Positions 15,792 through 22,955 of a stretch of 33,735 bases of DNA are shown one piece after another. This DNA comes from DATJSJ01 sp035504175 (GTDB lineage Bacteria; Pseudomonadota; Alphaproteobacteria; Acetobacterales; Acetobacteraceae), in NCBI GenBank assembly GCA_035504175.1, contig DATJSJ010000257.1, positions 1-33,735 of the forward strand, read 5' to 3'. The notes below the pieces were generated by a model. It ran no database searches. It was not told where the DNA came from and saw only the letters and a list, made by a program, of their open reading frames with translations. How positions within the stretch are numbered: position 1 is the stretch's first letter; every line of letters starts with the position of its first letter. Made by a program: the position numbers and the translations under genes.

Positions 15792-15974
15792 CTACCGCCC
15801 CGGCGCCGCGATCGGCGCGCAATTGGTCCGGCCGGCCGCCAGGCAGTCCTGCACCGTGGCAGCTCCGCGCAGCACGCCGGTGAGCCACAGCCCGCCCGCG
15901 ATGAGCGCCGCGACCACGATCAGCCCGACGATCGCCAGCCGGCGGTTGGGTCCATCGTCGCCCGGTTCGCTCAC
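15792..15974 (-). CDS. Small single-pass membrane protein of unknown function
   Basis: A 60-aa protein: polar N-terminus (SEPGDDGPNRR), one transmembrane helix (LAIVGLIVVAALIAGGLWL, about residues 13-31) and a short tail with VQDCLAAGRTNCAPI. Proteins with a helix followed by a similar VQDC-x-GRTNC-APIE tail are common, uncharacterised alphaproteobacterial genes. The two cysteines eight residues apart could form a disulfide outside the membrane. The GTG start at 15974 is chosen because GGAG (15982-15985) sits seven bases upstream. A longer frame to 16076 would translate the 12-nt repeat as VLGxVLGx and looks wrong. Confidence 0.72.
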   Translation of the reverse strand: MSEPGDDGPNRRLAIVGLIVVAALIAGGLWLTGVLRGAATVQDCLAAGRTNCAPIAAPGR

Positions 15975-16008
15975 GCGCACGCTCCTCGATCGGTTCGCCG
16001 GCAGGACT

Positions 16009-16044
16009 TCGCCAAGGACTTTGCCAAGGACGTTGCCAAGGACA
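16009..16044. repeat. 12-nt tandem repeat x3 (TTGCCAAGGACN)
   Basis: TCGCCAAGGACT (16009-16020), TTGCCAAGGACG (16021-16032) and TTGCCAAGGACA (16033-16044), with a more decayed unit before them. The array lies in the divergent gap between the small membrane protein and the alpha/beta hydrolase. On the minus strand the unit reads GTCCTTGGCAAC, which matches GTCATTGGCAAC from the 8316-8371 array at 11 of 12 bases. Confidence 0.85.
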
Positions 16045-16048
16045 CTGG

Positions 16049-16079
16049 TTGACACGCCAACGCGCGGGACGGCCATAAC
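16049..16079 (+). promoter_or_regulatory. Possible promoter directly before the alpha/beta hydrolase
   Basis: A consensus TTGACA (16049-16054) is followed after 19 bases by CATAAC (16074-16079), six bases before ATG 16085. If it works, the transcript would start at or within the first codons, i.e. leaderless. That would fit the absence of a Shine-Dalgarno sequence there. The spacing is longer than ideal. Confidence 0.3.
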
Positions 16080-16084
16080 AGCTC

Positions 16085-16963
16085 ATGCCAGCGCCGTTGC
16101 GGAAGGCCATTTGCCTCCTTGCCCTGCTCGCCGCCACGCTCCTGCCGGCCGTGGCCGCGCCGGCGGCAGCGCAGGGCATTCGGGACCGCTGGTTCACTAC
16201 CAGCGACGGCGTGCGGCTGCACTATCTCGAGGCGGGGCAGGGGCGGACGATCGTCCTGGTGCCGGGATGGACCATGCCGGGCTGGATCTTCGGGCCACAG
16301 ATCGCCGCCTTCTCCACGTCATATCACGTCGTCGCCTTCGACCCCCGCGGCCAGGGGGACAGTGAGGTGGCGCCCTCCGGCTACGATGCCGAGCGGCGCG
16401 GCCGTGACATCGCCGAGCTGATCGCCCGGCTGGGACCGGCGCCGGTGCTGCTGGTCGGCTGGTCGCTCGGGGTGCTCGACAGCCTCGCCTATATCGGTGA
16501 GTCGGGTGACGGACGTCTCGCCGGGCTGGTGCTGATCGACAATTCCGTGGGCGAGGAGCCGGCGCCGGTCCCCTCGCGGCGGCGGGTGCCGTACCGCGCG
16601 CCGCTGTCGCGCGATGCGGCGATGGCACGCTTCGTGCGCAGCATGTTCCGCCGGCCGCAGAACGCGGCCTATCTCGACCGCCTGACCGAGGATTGCCTGC
16701 GCACCCCGCCCGCGGCGGCGGCGGCGCTGCTCGCCTATTCACTGCCGCGCACCTACTGGAAGGAGGTGCTGTATTCCGTGCGACGCCCGGTGCTGTACGT
16801 CGTCCGGCCGCATCTGGCCGGCCAGGCGGCGAACGTGGCGCTGCACGACCCCTATGCCGAGACTGCGGTGTTCCGCGATGCCGGGCACGCGCTGTTCATC
16901 GATGACGCGTCCCGTTTCAACGCGCTGCTTGCCAGCTTCATCCGCCAGCGGGTGTTCCCGTGA
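16085..16963 (+). CDS. Secreted alpha/beta hydrolase
   Basis: A 292-aa protein with a Sec-type signal peptide (MPAPLRKAICLLALLAATLL, cleavage likely after AAPAAAQ near residue 30) and an alpha/beta hydrolase domain. The oxyanion loop is LVPGWTMPGW, FDPRGQGDS follows strand beta-4, the nucleophile elbow is GWSLG with Ser127, and the catalytic His is in FRDAGHALF near the C-terminus. The substrate is unknown (ester, amide or haloalkane type cannot be told). It starts a three-gene cluster; its stop overlaps the next start by four bases. No ribosome binding site is visible before the ATG. Confidence 0.88.
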   Translation: MPAPLRKAICLLALLAATLLPAVAAPAAAQGIRDRWFTTSDGVRLHYLEAGQGRTIVLVPGWTMPGWIFGPQIAAFSTSYHVVAFDPRGQGDSEVAPSGYDAERRGRDIAELIARLGPAPVLLVGWSLGVLDSLAYIGESGDGRLAGLVLIDNSVGEEPAPVPSRRRVPYRAPLSRDAAMARFVRSMFRRPQNAAYLDRLTEDCLRTPPAAAAALLAYSLPRTYWKEVLYSVRRPVLYVVRPHLAGQAANVALHDPYAETAVFRDAGHALFIDDASRFNALLASFIRQRVFP

Positions 16964-19458
16964 GCCCGGCGCGCACCGCGACCCGCTCGCCGCTGCTGCC
17001 GCTGGCGCTGATCTCCGCCGCCGCGGTCGGCTACGAGACCGCGCTGACGCGCTATTTCGCGGTCGCGAAATGGTCGGAATACGGCTACTGGGTCATCTCC
17101 ATCGTCATGGCCGGCTTCGCGCTGAGCGGCGTCGCCATGGCGCTCGGCCGCGCGCCGGCGGAGCGGCACGCCGCGCGGCTGCAGGCGAGTCTGCCGGTGC
17201 TGCTGATCCTGGCCGCCGCCGTGGGCTTCCGGCTCACCGTCGCCAACCCGTTCAACCCGCTGCAACTGCAGAATCCGGCGACCTACCTGCCGCAGCTCGG
17301 CAACATCGCGCTCTACTATGCGGCGCTGCTGCCGTTCTTCTTCCTCGCCGGCCTCTATGTCAGCCTGAGCTTCGTGCTCAACACCGGCCGGATCGGCCGG
17401 ACCTACGCGTTCGACCTGACCGGTGCCGGGCTCGGCGCGGCGCTGGTGGTCGGGCTGATGTTCCTGCTGCATCCGTTCCGGCTGGTGCCGGCGCTGCTGC
17501 CGCTGCTGGCGATCGCGGCGCCGCTCGCCGTGACCGGGCGGCGCGCGCGGGTCGCGACCGGGGTCGCGGCGCTGCTGGCGCTGGCCGGGGCGGAGGCGCT
17601 GTTGCTCGCCGGTCCCGGCGGCGGCTTCAACGAGTACAAGGCGATCTACGCGCCGCTGCACGTGCAGGGCAGCCGGGTGCTGGCGCAGCGGCTGGCGCCG
17701 CGCGGCCTCTACACGCTGCTCGACGATTTCACCGAACGGGTCGACACCGACATCTCCAACGACGCGGCGATGCTGAACCTGCCGGGCCCGCCGCGCGCCT
17801 ACGGTCTGTATCGCGACGGCAACCGCATCGCGGCCCTGCCCCGCGCCGCGGGCATCCGCGCCCCCTATGCCGGCGCCGCGCTCGAGGCGCTGCCGTACCG
17901 GCTCGTGCGCGGCCCGGATGTGTTGCTGGAAGGCGCCTCGGGCGGGTTCCGTATCGCCGAGGCGCTGGCGCTGGGCGCGCGTGGCGTCACCGCGATCGAG
18001 CCCGACCCGGTGCTGCGCGGCGCGCTGCGGCACGGGCTCGGGCCGTCGCCGCCGATGGCAGCGGACGCGCGCGTGCGCCTGCTCGCCACCAGTCCGCTCG
18101 CCATGGCGCGGCGTGCGCGCGATCGCGGGCGGTATGACCTGATCGACATCTCCGCCGATTTTCTTGACGAGGCCGAGGCCAACCGCACCGCCTTCTCGGT
18201 CGAGGCGATCGCCGCCGATCTGCGTGCGCTGACGCCGGACGGCATGGTGTCGATCCCGGTCTCGATCCGCGAGTTTCCGTCCTACGCGATCCGCCTGCTG
18301 GCGACGGTGCGGGCGGCGCTGCTCGCCACCGGCCGCGACGACCCGGCGCGCTACGTGATCGTCTATCGCTCGGCCTGGAACCTGCGCATCCTGGTCGCCT
18401 CGCGGCCCTGGGATGCCGGGCGCATCGAAGCGGCGCGCAAGTTCTGCGACGACCGCTCGTTCGACGTCTCGTTCTATCCCGGCATCGACGTCGCCGCCGC
18501 GCGGGCCGGCATCTACAACGATCTGCCCGCGGTCTCCTTCGACACCGGCGCGGTGACCTCCGCCGGCGGCGAGGCGCATGACGCCGTCGCCGACGAGGCC
18601 GGCGCGGCGCTGGCCGGCGCGAGCAGCGTCAGCCAGCGCAGCTTCGACCTGGCACCGATCACGCTCGATCGCCCGTCCTTCTACAACGTGCTGCGGCTCG
18701 ACCGCCTGCCGGTGATCCTGCGTCGCCTCGAGATCCTGCCGCAGCCGGAGATCGGCCAGCTGATCAATCTCGCGGTGCTGGCGCAGGCGGCGGTGATCGC
18801 GCTGCTGGTGCTGGCGGTGCCGCTGGTCGCCCCCCGGGTCGCGGGCGCGCGTCGGGAGGGGACGAACCGCGTGCCGCTGCTGCGCACGACGGTCTATTTC
18901 GCCGCCCTTGGCCTCGGCTTCCTGTTCATCGAGATCTACCTGATCGACCAGGCGAGCCTGGCGCTCGACGACCGGACCAGCGCCTTCGCCCTGGTGCTGT
19001 CGGCGATGCTGGTGTTTTCCGGCATCGGCAGCTGGCTCGCCGAGCGGGTCGGCGGGCCGTTGCTGCCGGTCGCGGTCATCCTGCTCTGGTGCGCGGCCGC
19101 CGCCGCCGGGCTGACGCCGCTGGTGCTGGCGGTGCTTGGCTGGCCGACACCCGCCCGGATCGCGGTGCTGCTGGCAGTGATCGCGCCGGTCGCGCTCGCA
19201 CTCGGCATGCCGTTCCCGCTCGGGCTCAAGCGGGCCGCCGAGGCCGGCGGCGGATTGCTGCCCTGGGCCTGGGGCCTGAACGGCGCCTTCTCTGTGGTCG
19301 CGACGCCACTCGCCAGCCTGATTGCCGTGCAAAGCGGCCTGGCGCGGGTGTTGCTAGGGGCGGCCCTGGTTTATGGGATCGCCTGCATCGCCTACCCGTC
19401 CGCACGAAGGAGGATTGCGTGGCAGCAGATACCGGCCCCCTCGCACGATCCGGGGTGA
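16960..19458 (+). CDS. Polytopic membrane protein with an internal spermidine synthase-like domain
   Basis: An 832-aa protein. Residues 10-215 hold about seven hydrophobic helices (e.g. YWVISIVMAGFALSGVAMAL). Residues ~225-600 form a soluble domain with a degenerate SAM/dcSAM-binding Rossmann motif (DVLLEGASGGFRIAEAL, then AIEPDP with Glu347). The last ~210 residues are again membrane, with LGLGFLFIEIYLIDQ and LSAMLVFSGIGSWLAERV, a hallmark of the multi-pass spermidine synthase-like family. The catalytic acidic D-x-x-DP signature of true SpeE enzymes is not seen (RYDLIDISADF stands there), so polyamine synthesis is doubtful. The stop lies beyond the start of the following methyltransferase gene (40-base overlap), and its start overlaps the hydrolase stop. 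Confidence 0.85.
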   Translation: MSPARTATRSPLLPLALISAAAVGYETALTRYFAVAKWSEYGYWVISIVMAGFALSGVAMALGRAPAERHAARLQASLPVLLILAAAVGFRLTVANPFNPLQLQNPATYLPQLGNIALYYAALLPFFFLAGLYVSLSFVLNTGRIGRTYAFDLTGAGLGAALVVGLMFLLHPFRLVPALLPLLAIAAPLAVTGRRARVATGVAALLALAGAEALLLAGPGGGFNEYKAIYAPLHVQGSRVLAQRLAPRGLYTLLDDFTERVDTDISNDAAMLNLPGPPRAYGLYRDGNRIAALPRAAGIRAPYAGAALEALPYRLVRGPDVLLEGASGGFRIAEALALGARGVTAIEPDPVLRGALRHGLGPSPPMAADARVRLLATSPLAMARRARDRGRYDLIDISADFLDEAEANRTAFSVEAIAADLRALTPDGMVSIPVSIREFPSYAIRLLATVRAALLATGRDDPARYVIVYRSAWNLRILVASRPWDAGRIEAARKFCDDRSFDVSFYPGIDVAAARAGIYNDLPAVSFDTGAVTSAGGEAHDAVADEAGAALAGASSVSQRSFDLAPITLDRPSFYNVLRLDRLPVILRRLEILPQPEIGQLINLAVLAQAAVIALLVLAVPLVAPRVAGARREGTNRVPLLRTTVYFAALGLGFLFIEIYLIDQASLALDDRTSAFALVLSAMLVFSGIGSWLAERVGGPLLPVAVILLWCAAAAAGLTPLVLAVLGWPTPARIAVLLAVIAPVALALGMPFPLGLKRAAEAGGGLLPWAWGLNGAFSVVATPLASLIAVQSGLARVLLGAALVYGIACIAYPSARRRIAWQQIPAPSHDPG
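19406..19413 (+). promoter_or_regulatory. Ribosome binding site fixing the GTG start of the Tat-PCMT gene
   Basis: GAAGGAGG, a near-perfect anti-SD match, five bases before GTG 19419 and inside the 3' end of the upstream membrane-protein gene. It excludes the longer upstream reading of this frame (open from 19089). Confidence 0.8.
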
Positions 19459-20429
19459 GACGCGAACGGGGGGATCGGTTCGCGCTCGGCCGCCGCTCAT
19501 TCCTGGCCGGAGGCGCGGGTCTGGCCGGGGGCGCGGGCCTGGCACTGGCCCGGCCGGCGGTGGCCGCGGATGCGGCGGCGGCGGCGGGCGGCTGGACGCA
19601 TGCCGCCTATGTCGAGGCGATGCGCCGTTCCGGCCGTCCCACCGACCAGACGGAGGCGCAATTCGCGGCGATCCAGGCGCGCAAGCCGGACGCGCTGCGG
19701 CGGATCGCTTCCTATCTGAAGGAGCGGCTGGGGGCGGCGGATCCGGCGGTGATGCGGGCCTTCGCCGAGGTGCCGCGCGAATACTTCCAATACAATTATG
19801 CCGACCGGCACTCCTTTGCCGGCGAGGCGTACGAGTCGAACCCGAAGCCCTGGGCGATCGGCTACGGCTCGGCGCTGTCCGACTATCTCGGCCAGGCGTA
19901 CATGACCCAGGTCGCCAGGCCGAAGCCCGAGTACGTGACGCTGGAGATCGGCACCGGCAGCGGGTTTCAGAGCGCGCTGCTGTCGCGCATCGTGCAGCGC
20001 GCCTACACGATCGAGATCATCGAGCCGCTCGGCCACGCCGTCAGCCACATCTTCGCGCCGCTCGGCTACGACAACGTGCGCAGCCGGGTCAGCGACGGCT
20101 ATTACGGCTGGCCCGAGGTCGAGGGCGGGTTCGACGTCATCATGCTGACCTGCGCCGCCGAATACGCGCCGCCTGACCTGTTCAAGCAGCTCAAGCCCGG
20201 CGGCCGGATGGTGATTCCGATCGGCCAGCCTTTCAAGCGCGGCCAGTTCCTCTACATCTACACCAAGGATGCGCGCGGCAAGATCCACTCGCGCAAGGAT
20301 GTCGGCGTGTTCTTCATACCGATGACCGGCGCCATCACGCGCACGCCGCGGCCGAGCGCCGCGCTGCTGACGCACCCGGCGGCGGCGCCGGGCGCCGCTG
20401 CCGCCGCGGCGCCGGCTTCAACGGAATAG
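19419..20429 (+). CDS. PCMT-family (protein-L-isoaspartate O-methyltransferase-like) protein with Tat signal
   Basis: A 336-aa protein with a twin-arginine signal: Arg25-Arg26 in GRRSFLAGGAGLAGG, hydrophobic core, and AVAADA near residue 50. The mature part has the PCMT order: EVPREYF (120-123), LSDYLGQAYMTQ in place of the usual ISQPY-x-x-A-x-M segment, and motif I LEIGTGSGF (175-183). Next come YTIEIIEPL and FDVIMLTCAAEYAPPDLFKQLKPGGRMVIPIG, then a C-terminal Ala/Pro-rich tail. SAM-dependent methylation is expected from the family, but the Tat signal implies export of the folded protein, possibly with SAM bound. The substrate is unknown. It overlaps the upstream membrane-protein gene by 40 bases. 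Confidence 0.85.
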   Translation: MAADTGPLARSGVRRERGDRFALGRRSFLAGGAGLAGGAGLALARPAVAADAAAAAGGWTHAAYVEAMRRSGRPTDQTEAQFAAIQARKPDALRRIASYLKERLGAADPAVMRAFAEVPREYFQYNYADRHSFAGEAYESNPKPWAIGYGSALSDYLGQAYMTQVARPKPEYVTLEIGTGSGFQSALLSRIVQRAYTIEIIEPLGHAVSHIFAPLGYDNVRSRVSDGYYGWPEVEGGFDVIMLTCAAEYAPPDLFKQLKPGGRMVIPIGQPFKRGQFLYIYTKDARGKIHSRKDVGVFFIPMTGAITRTPRPSAALLTHPAAAPGAAAAAAPASTE

Positions 20430-20492
20430 GTGCGGGCAATGCGGGTCGGCTCCGGCCGCTCCACGCCGGCCGGGGCGCGACGGCGGCCTGCG

Positions 20493-21029
20493 TCAGACCA
20501 GCACCTCGTAGCTGCCCTCGAGCGCCATCAACCCGCCTTCGACACCGAGCTTCGGATGGCGCTGCAGCACCGCCTGCTTGAACTCGGTCAGGACGCGGCG
20601 ATGGGTCGCGGTCTCGCGCTCGGGCGTCGCGATGCTGTCCGCGCCATAGGCGATGCGGGCGGCGCCGCAGTCGCGATGATCGATCGCGATGACCCGGTTG
20701 ATCTTGTGCAGCTCCATCGAGGTCGCGAGATTGTCCCAGAAGGTCTGGTGCCAGGCGGCGAAGGCGGGAGCCACCGCCCCGACCGCGGCGCCGGCGAAGA
20801 CGAACTGGCTGTATTTCCGATCGAGGCCGCGACGGGTCAGATAGCTATGCACCGGATCGATGATGCGCGGATCGATGCAGGACAGGACCATCGCGTCATA
20901 GCGCGGCTTTTCCGCGGCGTGGCCCTGCCGCAACAGCAGTGCGGCGGTCGCGGCGCCGCCCAGTCCGATCAGCGCGCGTCGCCGCAATCCGGCGCTGCAG
21001 CAGGGACAATCCGGCACAGGATGATGCAT
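20493..21029 (-). CDS. Beta-class carbonic anhydrase-like protein with export signal
   Basis: A 178-aa protein. The N-terminus has CPCC and then a Tat-like signal (RRRALIGLGGAATAALLL, cleavage near GHAAEKP). The mature domain has the beta-carbonic anhydrase zinc signatures: SCIDPR (Cys-x-Asp-x-Arg) and HRDCGA (His-x-x-Cys). It would interconvert CO2 and bicarbonate in the periplasm. The C-terminal half is short compared with plant-type beta-CAs. The frame is open to 21161, but ATG 21029 precedes the signal peptide naturally. It is convergent with the Tat-PCMT gene and divergent from ggt. Confidence 0.85.
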   Translation of the reverse strand: MHHPVPDCPCCSAGLRRRALIGLGGAATAALLLRQGHAAEKPRYDAMVLSCIDPRIIDPVHSYLTRRGLDRKYSQFVFAGAAVGAVAPAFAAWHQTFWDNLATSMELHKINRVIAIDHRDCGAARIAYGADSIATPERETATHRRVLTEFKQAVLQRHPKLGVEGGLMALEGSYEVLV

Positions 21030-21202
21030 CGACGTTCTCCCCCGAAGGCGCCGGCGGCTGGTCTCGTCGTCCCCGCCGGATCGCGCAGCCATCGTAGCGG
21101 AGGCGCGCGGCGCGGTCCCGCCTCTCCTGTGGCGATCCCGCCGGATTCTTCGATCCGTCACCCCGCGCGGGATCTCGGCGCGGGCATCGGCGCGGGCGGC
21201 GC

Positions 21203-22951
21203 ATGACCGTGCCGGAGGGCCGCCTGCATCGCACGATGCGGGTGCTCGCGCTCGGCGCGATGCTGTGGCTCGGGGCTGGCGCGGCGATGGCGCAGCAGAC
21301 CGCGAGCGGTCGCGGCGGCATGGTCGTCGCCGACCAGCACCTGGCCGCCGATGTCGGGCGCGCCGTGCTCGCGGACGGCGGCAACGCGATCGATGCGGCG
21401 GTCGCGGTCGGCTATGCGCTCGCGGTGGTCGATCCGTGCTGCGGCAATCTTGGCGGCGGCGGCTTCATGACCCTCCATCTCGCGGATGGCCGCGAGACGG
21501 TGATCAATTTTCGCGAGCGGGCGCCGCTGCGAGCGACCCCCGACATGTATCTCGACAAGCAGGGGCGGGTGATACCCGGGCTCAGCCTGGAAGGCTATCT
21601 CGCGGTCGGCGTTCCCGGGACGGTCGCCGGGCTGGAGCGGGCGCGGCGCGAGTATGGCACGCGCTCGCGCGCGGCGCTGATCGCGCCGGCGATCCGCCTC
21701 GCCCAGGACGGATTCGTGCTGGACGTGGGCGATCTTGCGACGCTGGGCGTCGCCACCGGGCTGTTCGCGCAGCAGCCCAACGTTGCCGCGATCTTCCTGC
21801 GACAGGGGCAGCCGCTCGCGGCCGGCGACCGGCTGGTGCAGACGAATCTGGCGCAAACGCTGGCGCTGATCGCCAAGGATGGGCCGGACGCGTTCTACCA
21901 GGGATCGATCGCGGCGCGCATCGTCGCCGCCAGCGCCGCGCATGGCGGCATCCTGTCGCAGCGCGACTTTGCCGAGTACACGGCGGAAGAGATGCCGCCG
22001 GTCGCCTGCGTCTATCGCGGCGAGCGGATCGTGACCGCACCCCCGCCGAGCGGCGGCGGCGTCGTGCTGTGCGAAATCCTCAACATCGTGCAGCAGTTCG
22101 GACCGACGCTCGGCGCCTTCCATTCGCGCCAGGCGGTGCATGAGGTGGTGGAGGCGGAGCGGCAGGCCTATCTCGACCGCGACACCTATCTCGGCGATCC
22201 GGATTTCGTCGACAATCCGGTGGCGGCGCTGCTCTCGCCCGGGTATGCGGCGCGGATGCGGGCGCTGATCCCGCCGGTGGTCGCCCGGCCATCGGTGACG
22301 CTGCGGCCCGGCCTTGGCGGGGTCGCGGCGGTCAGCGCCGAGGGCGACCACACCACGCACTATTCGGTGCTGGACCGCTGGGGCAACGCGGTCAGCGTCA
22401 CCTACACGATCAACGCCTATTTCGGTGCCGGAGTGATCGCCGGCGACACGGGGTTCTTCCTGAACGACGAGATGGACGATTTCGCGGCCAAGCCGGGGGT
22501 GCCGAATCAATTCGGCCTGGTGCAGGGCGCGGCCAACGCGATCGCGCCGGGCAAGCGGCCGCTGAGCTCGATGACCCCGACGATCATCCTGAAGGACGGG
22601 CACGTCGTGATGGTGGTCGGCGCGCCGGGCGGATCACGCATTCCGACCGAGGTGCTGGGCGTGATCCAGAACGTGATCGACCATCATATGAGCCTCGCCG
22701 ACGCGGTCGCGGCGCCGCGCATCCACCATCAATACCTGCCGGACAAGGTCTATCTGGAGCCGGATGCGCTGCAGCCCGACGTCGCGGCGGCGCTGACCGG
22801 GGACGGCTATCATCTCGTGCAGGAGGATCACACCTGGGGCGTGGCGGAGGCAATCGGCGTCGATCCGGCGACCGGGCTGATGCAGGGGGCGAGCGATCCG
22901 CGGCGGCCGGACGGCAAGGCGGCGCCGGTGACGCCCGAGGCGGCGCGCTGA
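21203..22951 (+). CDS. ggt: Gamma-glutamyltransferase (secreted, self-processing)
   Basis: A 582-aa proenzyme of usual length. The signal peptide lies within residues ~12-30 (VLALGAMLWLGAGAAMAQQ). The Ntn-hydrolase self-cleavage site is GDHTTHYSV with Thr384 as the new N-terminal nucleophile of the small subunit. Conserved neighbours include CGNLGGGGF, NFRERAP, NAVSVTYTIN, DDFAAKPGVPN, KRPLSSMTPT and GAPGGSRI. It acts in the periplasm on glutathione and gamma-glutamyl compounds. ATG 21203 is taken; ATG 21236 would shorten the n-region by 11 residues and is possible. It is convergent with sthA, the two stops being four bases apart. Confidence 0.95.
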   Translation: MTVPEGRLHRTMRVLALGAMLWLGAGAAMAQQTASGRGGMVVADQHLAADVGRAVLADGGNAIDAAVAVGYALAVVDPCCGNLGGGGFMTLHLADGRETVINFRERAPLRATPDMYLDKQGRVIPGLSLEGYLAVGVPGTVAGLERARREYGTRSRAALIAPAIRLAQDGFVLDVGDLATLGVATGLFAQQPNVAAIFLRQGQPLAAGDRLVQTNLAQTLALIAKDGPDAFYQGSIAARIVAASAAHGGILSQRDFAEYTAEEMPPVACVYRGERIVTAPPPSGGGVVLCEILNIVQQFGPTLGAFHSRQAVHEVVEAERQAYLDRDTYLGDPDFVDNPVAALLSPGYAARMRALIPPVVARPSVTLRPGLGGVAAVSAEGDHTTHYSVLDRWGNAVSVTYTINAYFGAGVIAGDTGFFLNDEMDDFAAKPGVPNQFGLVQGAANAIAPGKRPLSSMTPTIILKDGHVVMVVGAPGGSRIPTEVLGVIQNVIDHHMSLADAVAAPRIHHQYLPDKVYLEPDALQPDVAAALTGDGYHLVQEDHTWGVAEAIGVDPATGLMQGASDPRRPDGKAAPVTPEAAR

Positions 22952-22955
22952 TCGG

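Noticed and set aside
15975..16076. N-terminal extension of the small membrane protein to 94 aa
   Set aside because: It would translate the 12-nt tandem repeat and lacks a ribosome binding site, while GTG 15974 has a good one.
16852..19332. 826-codon open frame on the minus strand
   Set aside because: Antisense to the membrane spermidine-synthase-like gene, with Arg/Gln/Gly low-complexity composition and no recognisable fold.
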